DNA of 28,326 nt, from positions 1-28,326 of IMG/VR virus record IMGVR_UViG_3300037961_002238. One strand, 5' to 3'. Made by a program: the position numbers and the translations under genes. Within the stretch, counting starts at the first letter, position 1, and the number at the start of each line of letters is the position of its first letter. Under the pieces are notes generated by a model that did not search any database, had not been told where the DNA came from, and worked only from the letters and a program-made list of their open reading frames with translations. The DNA is from a virus. Of this stretch, positions 22,215 through 28,326 are shown piece by piece.

Positions 22215-22698
22215 AAAATTAGAACCAGCAACGTACAATCCAAGACAGATAAGTACAAAGCAATATAAAGATTTAAAAGAATCAATTACTAAATTTGGAA
22301 TAGTTGATCCTTTAATAGTAAATAAAAACTCCTATACAATAGTTGGTGGTCATCAACGCTATAAAATATGTAAGGAATTAGGTTATAAAGAAATAGGCTG
22401 TATAATATTAGATTTAAATACAGAACAAGAGAGAGAACTTAATATCAGACTTAACAAAAATACTGGTGATTTTGATATGGATATTTTAGCTAATGAATTT
22501 GACATAGAGGAACTTACAGACTGGGGGTTTAAGGAAATTGACTTAGGTCTTAATATAGATAAAATACCTGATGATTTATCAGATAAATTAGAATTACAAT
22601 ATAAATTAGAAGTTGATGTTACATCTGAAAAAGAACAGGAAGAATTATATAATGAATTAACTAAAAAAGGATATATATGCCGAATTTTAACATTGTAA
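22189..22698 (+). CDS. ParB/Srx-fold protein (169 aa)
   Basis: The ParB N-terminal domain fills the first 90 residues: YNPRQIS (16-22), SITKFGIVDPLIVN, and GGHQRY (53-58), the nucleotide-binding core. The tail LNIRLNKNTGDFDMDILANE then EFDIEELTDWGF is the usual partner segment in phage ParB-like proteins linked to DNA modification. There is no ParB HTH, so it is not a plasmid-partition ParB. It overlaps the ABC/GNAT gene by 22 bases, indicating coupled translation and joint action. Confidence 0.82.
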   Translation: MELEKIKIEKLEPATYNPRQISTKQYKDLKESITKFGIVDPLIVNKNSYTIVGGHQRYKICKELGYKEIGCIILDLNTEQERELNIRLNKNTGDFDMDILANEFDIEELTDWGFKEIDLGLNIDKIPDDLSDKLELQYKLEVDVTSEKEQEELYNELTKKGYICRILTL

Positions 22699-23753
22699 AA
22701 GAAGTAAAGCCTAAAAAAAGCTTTAGAGTGTCTTCTGTAATAGGTAAGTTTGATTTACAGACTGAACATATAAAAGAAGAATTTACAGGTCAAATAGATT
22801 TAGATAGTAATTGGCAAATAGGAATAATTGTTGGTAGTAGTGGAAGCGGTAAAACAACAATAGCAAAAGAATTATTTCCTGATAGTTATATTACAGACTT
22901 TAAATATAATGCTGAAACTATTTTAGATGATATGCCTGAAGATAAGAGTGTAGATGAAATAACAAGAACTTTTAATAGTGTTGGTTTTTCATCGCCACCA
23001 AGTTGGTTAAAACCATATTCAGTATTATCTAATGGTCAAAAGATGCGAGTTGACTTAGCTAATGGATTATTGCAAGACAATAAATTAATGGTTTTTGATG
23101 AATTTACAAGCGTTGTAGACAGGAATGTAGCACAGATAGGAAGTTATGCAGTTCAAAAGGCAATACGAAAAACAAAAAGAAAATTTATTGCTGTTAGCTG
23201 TCATAATGATATAGTAGATTGGCTATTGCCTGATTGGATATTTAATACTGATTCTATGACCTTTCAAAAACTTGAAGGGCAAAAAAAAAATAGACCAAAA
23301 ATTAAATTTGAAATATACAATACAAGAGATAAAACAATTTGGAAAATGTTTGCTAAACATCACTATTTAAGTCATTCACATAATAACGCTGCTAATGTTT
23401 ATGTAGCATTTGTAAATCAACAATTAGCAGGGTTTATAAGTATATTACATTTTCCACACGCAAAAGTAAAAAACATAAAAAGGGTACATAGACTTGTAGT
23501 TATGCCTGATTTTCAAGGAATTGGTGTTGGTGTTAGATTATTAGAATATATAGGTAAAAAATATATCAATAATAAATATAGATATAGAATTACAACATCA
23601 GCACCAAGTTTAATAAATTACTTTAAAAATAACATTAATTGGCTTTGTTCAAGTTATGGTAGAAAAAAAAATCACGGTGGTACATTAAAGGCTGAAAAGT
23701 TTGGTAGTGAAAATAGAATAACTACAAGTTGGGAGTATAAATTAACGGAATAA
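22677..23753 (+). CDS. ABC-ATPase/GNAT acetyltransferase fusion (358 aa)
   Basis: Residues about 45-200 form an ABC-type ATPase: Walker A GSSGSGKTT (53-61), signature LSNGQ (117-121), Walker B KLMVFDE (136-142) and switch His176 in SCHND. There is no transmembrane part. Residues about 207-358 form a GNAT acyltransferase: MFAKHHYLSHSHN, HRLVVMPDFQGIGVGVRLLE with the acyl-CoA loop QGIGVG (280-285), and TTSAPSLINYF. GNAT enzymes such as Mu Mom modify DNA bases, so with the overlapping ParB-like gene this may be a DNA-modifying unit. The small-molecule or protein substrate alternative remains open. Confidence 0.8.
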   Translation: MPNFNIVKEVKPKKSFRVSSVIGKFDLQTEHIKEEFTGQIDLDSNWQIGIIVGSSGSGKTTIAKELFPDSYITDFKYNAETILDDMPEDKSVDEITRTFNSVGFSSPPSWLKPYSVLSNGQKMRVDLANGLLQDNKLMVFDEFTSVVDRNVAQIGSYAVQKAIRKTKRKFIAVSCHNDIVDWLLPDWIFNTDSMTFQKLEGQKKNRPKIKFEIYNTRDKTIWKMFAKHHYLSHSHNNAANVYVAFVNQQLAGFISILHFPHAKVKNIKRVHRLVVMPDFQGIGVGVRLLEYIGKKYINNKYRYRITTSAPSLINYFKNNINWLCSSYGRKKNHGGTLKAEKFGSENRITTSWEYKLTE

Positions 23754-23764
23754 AAACGGAAACA

Positions 23765-24091
23765 ATGAATAAATTTCCTAATAAAGCAACAAGATTTAGT
23801 TCTGAAAATCAACCAGAAAAACGTGGACGACCTAAAGGTAGTAGGAATGTAGCAACTGTATTAAAAGAATTATTATCAGCACAAGATACTAATATGGGTG
23901 GTGTCGGTGACTTTGGTAGTCCTATTGCAAAGATGTTAATACAAATAGCATTCCATAAGGATAGTAACAATAATGAAAAGCTAAAAGCAATAAAAGAAAT
24001 ACTAGACAGAATAGAAGGATTGCCAGATCAGAATGTTAATGTTTCAGCTAAGCCCCCGTCTTGGATTAATGAAGATGACGAAACAAGCTAA
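23765..24091 (+). CDS. Terminase small subunit-like protein (108 aa)
   Basis: The protein begins with a DUF5681-type DNA-binding opening (FSSENQPEKRGRPKGSRNVA), followed by helices with LKELLSAQ and LKAIKEILDRIEGLPDQNVN. It lies directly before the large terminase and overlaps it, the usual place for the DNA-recognition subunit. ATG at 23765. It probably binds the packaging site. Confidence 0.72.
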   Translation: MNKFPNKATRFSSENQPEKRGRPKGSRNVATVLKELLSAQDTNMGGVGDFGSPIAKMLIQIAFHKDSNNNEKLKAIKEILDRIEGLPDQNVNVSAKPPSWINEDDETS

Positions 24092-25244
24092 GCCATATTT
24101 TGATTTAAAAAGCTCTAATAAGCGAATATGTGTATTGCAAGGGGGTACAAGGAGTGGCAAGACATACAGCGTTCTAATAGCGTTAATTGAGTTTGCGTAT
24201 AAGAATAAGGGCAAAGGTCTATACATTACAATAGCACGTCAAACCTTGCCTAGCTTAAAGGCTACATCAATGCGTGATTTCTTTGATATACTAAACAAAG
24301 AGGGATTGTATGATGAACGCAATCATAACAAATCAAATCACATTTACATATTATATGGCAATTATTTCGAATTTATAAGCTGTGATTCTGAGCAGAAGGT
24401 TAGAGGAAGACAGCGTTCGGTGTTATTTATGAATGAAGGAAATGAGTTCAGCATGGACAGTTTTATCCAGTTGTCGCTTAGAACTAAATACAAAATAATA
24501 ATTGACTTCAACCCTAGTGAGGAGTTTCACTGGTTATATTCACAAATCATAGACTCAGATAGAAATGATGTGGATTTCTTTATATCAACATATAAGGACA
24601 ACCCATTCTTAGAGCCTGCAACAATAAAAGAAATAGAACGTCTAAAAGAAGTAGACGAAAATTTATACAGGGTTTTTGGTGAAGGTTTGCGTGGGGTATC
24701 AACTGAAACCATCTTCCCTGTATTTAACATAGTAGACGAAATACCAGACAATGCAAAAGAAGTGGCACTAGGATTAGATTTTGGATATAGTGCTGATCCT
24801 ACAAGTTTGGTTAGAGTTTATAGACATGACTTAGATTTGTATATAGATGAGCTAATATATGAACGAGGCTTAACAAATCAAGACATTGGAAATAGAATAA
24901 AAGAACTAAATATAGACAGAAGGTCTGAATGTTTTGCAGACTCCAGTGAGCCTAAGAGTATTGAAGAAATCTTTAGAATGGGTGTTCTAAATATAAAGGG
25001 AGCTAAAAAGGGACACGATTCTGTCCGTATTGGAATAGACGTTATGAAAAGACACAAAATTAACATAACAAAAAGAAGTGTCAACACAATAAAAGAATTT
25101 AGGAATTATAAGTGGATTAAGGACAAGAACAATCAAATTACTAACAAGCCAATAGACGCTTTTAATCATACTATAGATGCTGTTAGATATGTATGTTTAA
25201 ATAAGCTGATGGTGTCTTATTCAGGCAAGTATTATATTAGTTAA
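24069..25244 (+). CDS. Terminase large subunit (391 aa)
   Basis: The packaging motor and nuclease. ATPase: Walker A GGTRSGKT (about 26-33 from this start), Walker B VLFMNEGNE, then KIIIDFNPSEEFHWLY. Nuclease: LDFGYSADPTSLVR, CFADSSEPKSIEE and DAFNHTIDAVRYV supply the metal-binding acidic residues. The order is that of PBSX-type (Terminase_3) large subunits. I chose ATG 24069 (MKMTKQAKPYFDL) over the upstream ATG 24033, whose extra residues read through the small-terminase gene in another frame. ATG 24075 is equally possible. Confidence 0.93.
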   Translation: MKMTKQAKPYFDLKSSNKRICVLQGGTRSGKTYSVLIALIEFAYKNKGKGLYITIARQTLPSLKATSMRDFFDILNKEGLYDERNHNKSNHIYILYGNYFEFISCDSEQKVRGRQRSVLFMNEGNEFSMDSFIQLSLRTKYKIIIDFNPSEEFHWLYSQIIDSDRNDVDFFISTYKDNPFLEPATIKEIERLKEVDENLYRVFGEGLRGVSTETIFPVFNIVDEIPDNAKEVALGLDFGYSADPTSLVRVYRHDLDLYIDELIYERGLTNQDIGNRIKELNIDRRSECFADSSEPKSIEEIFRMGVLNIKGAKKGHDSVRIGIDVMKRHKINITKRSVNTIKEFRNYKWIKDKNNQITNKPIDAFNHTIDAVRYVCLNKLMVSYSGKYYIS

Positions 25245-25275
25245 ACAAATTATTAAAATTTATATTTATAAAAAA
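25243..25275 (+). promoter_or_regulatory. Composite promoter-like element, copy 3
   Basis: AAACAAA (25243-25249), 11 bases, TATATTTATA (25261-25270) and A5. The first A overlaps the stop of the terminase gene. The ATG (25275) comes 32 bases after the element start, 9 fewer than in the other copies, so any transcript from here would be almost leaderless. Confidence 0.52.
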
Positions 25276-25844
25276 TGAAGCAGATAAAATTAACTGTTCC
25301 GAATAATTGGAATGACATAACAATAAAGCAGTATCAAGAACTTATTAAGATACTTGATAGCAAGAAAGAAGAAAAACAAAGGATAATGGAGATGGTGTCA
25401 TTATTCTGTGGTATAAGTAAAAAGGACTTAAATAACTTTGCTTATGGTGACGTTGAAAAGATAGGTAATATTTTAAAAAAGATGACTAATGAAGACCCCA
25501 CAGATATTAAAATGACTAAGCATGTTAAGTTTAAAGGGCATAACTATTCTGTTATTCCTAATATGTCAGAAATGACAACAGGTGAGTTTGTTGACTTAGA
25601 GAGCTATTGTGAAGACGTGACAGCAAACCTACATAAAATAACAGGTGTTTTGTATAGAAAACAAACAGAAAAAGTAAATAGGTGGGGACGTTATAAGGTT
25701 GAGGATTACGATCCTAACCCTGAAAAACAGGAACTGATGTTGGATTTTCCAATGGGTTATGTGCTGGGTGTCCTTAATTTTTTTTTTCATTTAGGCGAGA
25801 CACTTTTGATAGGTTCAGCCAATTATTTGGAAAAACTGAGGTAG
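25275..25844 (+). CDS. Tail-assembly-chaperone-like protein, frame-0 product (189 aa)
   Basis: A helical protein beginning MKQIKLTVPNNWNDITIKQY and continuing KQRIMEMVSLFCGISKKDLN, a layout typical of tail assembly chaperone N-terminal parts in Bacteroidota phages. The frame-0 product ends after residue 171 (the T10 run) with a short tail, LGETLLIGSANYLEKLR. The -1 frame after the T10 run carries another 88 residues of well-formed protein and has no start of its own, so this is probably the shorter of two products. It lies directly downstream of the composite element at 25243. Confidence 0.72.
   Translation: MKQIKLTVPNNWNDITIKQYQELIKILDSKKEEKQRIMEMVSLFCGISKKDLNNFAYGDVEKIGNILKKMTNEDPTDIKMTKHVKFKGHNYSVIPNMSEMTTGEFVDLESYCEDVTANLHKITGVLYRKQTEKVNRWGRYKVEDYDPNPEKQELMLDFPMGYVLGVLNFFFHLGETLLIGSANYLEKLR
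25778..25787 (+). other. Slippery T10 run, candidate -1 frameshift site
   Basis: Ten consecutive T encode Phe-Phe-Phe in frame 0. Moving back by one base puts the ribosome into the frame that stays open to 26053. The TTTTTTT heptamer is a classic -1 slippery sequence, and polymerase slippage on T10 would have the same effect. Confidence 0.6.
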
Positions 25845-26053
25845 TACAAAACGAGGGTGAACCCAACCAAAGAATAGTAAGAACAGAAGATAGATACACT
25901 GAAAAGTGGGGTTGGTATGCGATTTTGTATGATTTAGCAAATGGTGACATACTAAAGATGGAAGAGGTAACGAATATAAAAATATATCAAAGTTTAACAT
26001 TCCTGTCATACAAACAAGACAGGTTTATATTAGAAAGAGAAAATGGCAAATAA
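25787..26053 (+). CDS. -1 frame extension of the chaperone-like protein (88 aa)
   Basis: Reading from the -1 frame at the T10 run gives FRRDTFDRFSQLFGKTEVVQ, then WGWYAILYDLANGDILKMEE and SLTFLSYKQDRFILERENGK, ending at 26053. The WGWY...LANGD...LTFLSYKQ pattern is the usual C-terminus of this family. The segment has no start codon near its beginning; its first ATG is deep inside. The -1 frame has a stop at 25775-25777 just before the run, so it can only be entered by shifting. The fused product would be about 259 residues. It overlaps the next gene by 11 bases. Confidence 0.65.
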   Translation, partial: SFRRDTFDRFSQLFGKTEVVQNEGEPNQRIVRTEDRYTEKWGWYAILYDLANGDILKMEEVTNIKIYQSLTFLSYKQDRFILERENGK

Positions 26054-26540
26054 CAGTAATCCTACACCAAACAATATGACGTATCGTCAAATGATTGATA
26101 CGTTTAGTACAATAGCTACCAATCACTATCAAATACAATCTTTCAATTCAGGTAGTTTAAATGATGTAGATTTAGAAAAGCTAGATGTTACTAACTTCCC
26201 TTTGCTATATGTAACCCCTAATCCTGCTGTTGTAGATGCTCAAACACTAACGTATAGCTTTGATGTTATAGTAGCCACAATAATACAAGAAGATTTTGCA
26301 GATTTAGATGATGCTTATACTGAAATGCTATTAATACTAAAAGACGTGATTGCAGAATACAGACAAGCACAAGAAACAGCTAGTTATGTAGATCAACGTA
26401 CAGACCTTGTATTGCCTATAACGTGTGAACCATTCACTAGCAGATTTGCTAATATGCTAACTGGATGGGGTGCAACATTCCAAATAGTATGCAATAATGA
26501 GAACAACCTTTGTGCTGTTCCTATAAACCCTAATACATAA
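26043..26540 (+). CDS. Putative tail terminator/neck protein (165 aa)
   Basis: An alpha/beta protein: TYRQMIDTFSTIATNHYQIQ, FPLLYVTPNPAVVDAQTLTY with SFDVIVATIIQ, a helix DAYTEMLLILKDVIAEYRQA, and LVLPITCEPFTSRFANMLTG with WGATFQIVCNN. This sequence of helix, strands, helix and strands resembles tail terminator proteins of siphophages. It lies between the chaperone-like gene and a gp10-like gene, consistent with the neck. The stop overlaps the next ATG by one base. Role inferred. Confidence 0.6.
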   Translation: MANNSNPTPNNMTYRQMIDTFSTIATNHYQIQSFNSGSLNDVDLEKLDVTNFPLLYVTPNPAVVDAQTLTYSFDVIVATIIQEDFADLDDAYTEMLLILKDVIAEYRQAQETASYVDQRTDLVLPITCEPFTSRFANMLTGWGATFQIVCNNENNLCAVPINPNT

Positions 26541-27121
26541 TGGCTTACGAGAACAGCATACAAGTACTACAAAGGTTTGGACTAAAGCAAGTAGAGGACG
26601 CTAAACGAGGATTAAAGGATTCTAAGAACTTATCCAGAAAAATTAAGTCACAAGTAATAGGTAGCTTTAACACAACTCCTGTGGTTAAATTTACTATGCC
26701 TAAGTATGGTGCTTTTGTAGATACTGGTGTTAAAGGTACAGGCATAAAGCCAAAAAGTCCTAATGCACAGCCTTTAAAGATGAAGAAGGTATTGAACAGC
26801 AAATATGCAAATAATATATTTAAATTTAAGAGTGGACAGCCTAAGTTTAAAAAAACAAAGTCAATGATACCCCCTAAAGTATTAGACAAATGGGTTATTC
26901 AAAAAGGAATAAAAGGAACTAGAGATGCTAAAGGTAGATTTATATCTAGGAATTCTATTAAGTTTGCTATGGCTATTTCTATACACAGACAAGGACTTGC
27001 AGGCACAGGATTCTTTACTAAACCATTACAACAAAATGTTAAACAAATGACATCTGACTTAAATGTTGCTTACGCAAAAGATTTAAAAGAAAATTTAATA
27101 AAACAAGAATACTTCGTATAA
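26540..27121 (+). CDS. HK97 gp10-like tail completion protein (193 aa)
   Basis: A basic protein with KFTMPKYGAFVDTGVKGTGI (about 49-68), the YG..VDTG core of the HK97 gp10-like / virion morphogenesis group that joins head and tail. Further in, FAMAISIHRQGLAGTGFFTK matches the second conserved region. High Lys content. It lies next to the putative terminator, in the order usual for siphophages. A single base separates it from the next ATG at 27123. Confidence 0.68.
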   Translation: MAYENSIQVLQRFGLKQVEDAKRGLKDSKNLSRKIKSQVIGSFNTTPVVKFTMPKYGAFVDTGVKGTGIKPKSPNAQPLKMKKVLNSKYANNIFKFKSGQPKFKKTKSMIPPKVLDKWVIQKGIKGTRDAKGRFISRNSIKFAMAISIHRQGLAGTGFFTKPLQQNVKQMTSDLNVAYAKDLKENLIKQEYFV

Positions 27122-27122
27122 T

Positions 27123-28326
27123 ATGGCTACAATAAGAATAATGCAAATACCAACGGAAACTGGAACTTATACAGGAACTAATACTTTTGATGAGTGCTTA
27201 CCTTCTAACTACTGGCCAATAGCACCTGTAACAGTAAGAATAGATGATGATTTGTCATCATTTTATAAAGTTAAATATATACTCAAAATATATAAAGATA
27301 GTGTATCAGTATCAAATCAGTTAATGACATTAAAGCAAAGAACAAACAACAATTCTTCAACTACAAATCAAGTAGCTATTTTTGACATAAAAGATGTTGT
27401 TAATACACAGCTTAAATTCACTAATAATGATTCTAATAATACTTCATATACAGTACATAAAATAGGTTCTAACGATGTAGATAAATTATTTTCTAAAAAT
27501 AATGGAACAATAAAAACTATTGTAGTAGTAGCTACATGGGAAAGGGCTACATCAGCAACAGCAGCACCAGAAGAACAAACAGGAGATACTGTTCAAATGA
27601 CAATGTATTTTAGTCCAGCTACATTTAGACTATTTCAAATTGTTAATGAAGATATAAACCCATTAAATAAATACTTTATAAATGATTCTATAAGCAAAGC
27701 CTTAACAAATGTAGGTATGCAATATGACACTAGAATTAGAAATGCTCCTGAAGGTGGTACTGGTATATTTGGAACTAAGTTAATAGGTAATATTAATTAC
27801 GTTTCAGAAAAGTTTTGTTATCATACCTTAGGCTTTTTAAATAAAACTGGGTGGGGTTCTGATGGTCAATATATTTCATTACAATATTATAACAAAGATG
27901 GTTCAACAAATGGAAGTCTATATACTATACAAAATAACTCATCACAAGGAGGTGTAGCCCCTACTTCTGCTACAGATGATGAGTCGTACATGTTATTTGT
28001 AGGTGTTGGCACAGCCAACTTACAAACTTATACAGGTGCATGTTTTAAGGATGGAGTATCAACAACAAATTTTGATGGACAACCTTCCGAAATGGGTGAC
28101 TGGGCTTATTATAGAGTGCGTTTTTGTAATAGTAGTGATGGCACAGGTTTTAAATCTACACTATATTATTTTGTAAAAGATACTACAATTAAAAGATATG
28201 TTGATGTTGCAGGTGATGGTTATATTACTAACTGTCAAAATCAAGAAGTAATGAGATTAGGCTGGATTAATGAAAAAGGGGCATGGGACTATTACAATTT
28301 TAGAGGTGGTTTTGTAGAAACATTGA
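27123..28326 (+). CDS. Distal tail structural protein, N-terminal part (continues at 1-494)
   Basis: The gene opens at ATG 27123 and remains open to the window end. It continues in the same frame at the start of the window to the stop at 492-494, for a total of about 521 residues. The N-terminal 130 residues are beta-rich (TVRIDDDLSSFYKVKYILKI). The centre has Gly/Ser/Thr-rich strands (FGTKLIGNINYVSEKFCYHT), and the segment at the join is RLGWINEKGAWDYYNFRGG. No enzyme motif. It is probably part of the tail tip or baseplate, like the following 1179-residue protein. Confidence 0.75.
   Translation, partial: MATIRIMQIPTETGTYTGTNTFDECLPSNYWPIAPVTVRIDDDLSSFYKVKYILKIYKDSVSVSNQLMTLKQRTNNNSSTTNQVAIFDIKDVVNTQLKFTNNDSNNTSYTVHKIGSNDVDKLFSKNNGTIKTIVVVATWERATSATAAPEEQTGDTVQMTMYFSPATFRLFQIVNEDINPLNKYFINDSISKALTNVGMQYDTRIRNAPEGGTGIFGTKLIGNINYVSEKFCYHTLGFLNKTGWGSDGQYISLQYYNKDGSTNGSLYTIQNNSSQGGVAPTSATDDESYMLFVGVGTANLQTYTGACFKDGVSTTNFDGQPSEMGDWAYYRVRFCNSSDGTGFKSTLYYFVKDTTIKRYVDVAGDGYITNCQNQEVMRLGWINEKGAWDYYNFRGGFVETL
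28195..28326. repeat. Terminal overlap, copy 2 (circular contig join)
   Basis: Second copy of the 132-base sequence at 1-132, differing at 28224 and 28276 only. The tail gene is continuous through either copy. The differences point to two closely related genomes in the sampled population. Confidence 0.9.

Overview
The window is essentially a complete, small genome (about 28.2 kb) of a tailed dsDNA phage that probably infects a member of the Bacteroidota. Positions 1-132 and 28195-28326 are the same sequence with two base differences, and one tail gene reads without interruption across that join. The contig is therefore circular or circularly permuted, with a unique length of about 28,194 bp. 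The host guess rests on several things: A+T-rich DNA (about two thirds by eye), almost no Shine-Dalgarno sequences but A-rich leaders, a TATATTTG -7-type element, signal peptides ending in SYGQ or CYSQ, and gene families typical of flavobacterial and bacteroidal phages (XkdF-like protease, DUF3127-like OB protein, DUF4373-like initiator).

Layout, starting at packaging. Plus strand 22189-27121: ParB-like protein, ABC-ATPase/GNAT fusion, small and large terminase, a tail-assembly-chaperone-like gene with a T10 slippery run and a -1 extension, and two neck/tail-completion genes. Across the junction, 27123 to 494 and on to 5798: two large distal-tail proteins and the tape measure. 5838-12985: XkdF-like protease, acidic scaffold-like protein, major capsid, tail tube, two small structural genes, a portal with a Cys/His-containing C-terminal region, head-tail adaptor and a fibre-like protein. 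12985-16500: an outer-membrane beta-barrel, a 27-residue Cys-rich peptide, a membrane coiled-coil protein, a secreted thioredoxin-like protein, an M15 endolysin, a three-TM holin-like protein and a metallophosphoesterase. 17730-16442 on the minus strand is the only leftward operon: six small genes including one HTH protein. 17908-22214 on the plus strand is the early/replication arm: Cro-like HTH, two DNA-metabolism proteins, a DnaD-like initiator, a VRR-NUC nuclease, then a small RNA-like locus, a sigma-factor-like protein, zinc-ribbon and HNH proteins.

No integrase, DNA polymerase, helicase or tRNA gene was recognised, so the phage probably uses host replication proteins and is probably lytic, although the two divergent HTH genes form a switch-like arrangement.

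The most unusual items are: (1) a compact locus at 20365-20543 made of three exactly phased A8 tracts, a TATATTTATA element and two tandem hairpins, whose 10-bp stems are unrelated in sequence but whose 32-nt loops are nearly identical, ending in T9; (2) a composite element, AAACAAA-N11-TATATTTATA, with fixed spacing before three structural genes plus a degenerate fourth copy, a plausible target of the phage's own sigma-like protein; (3) a probable -1 frameshift in the chaperone-like gene; (4) a ParB plus ABC-ATPase/GNAT pair next to the terminase that could be a DNA-modification module; (5) a phage-encoded outer-membrane barrel with an EF-hand-like loop beside several other envelope-directed products.
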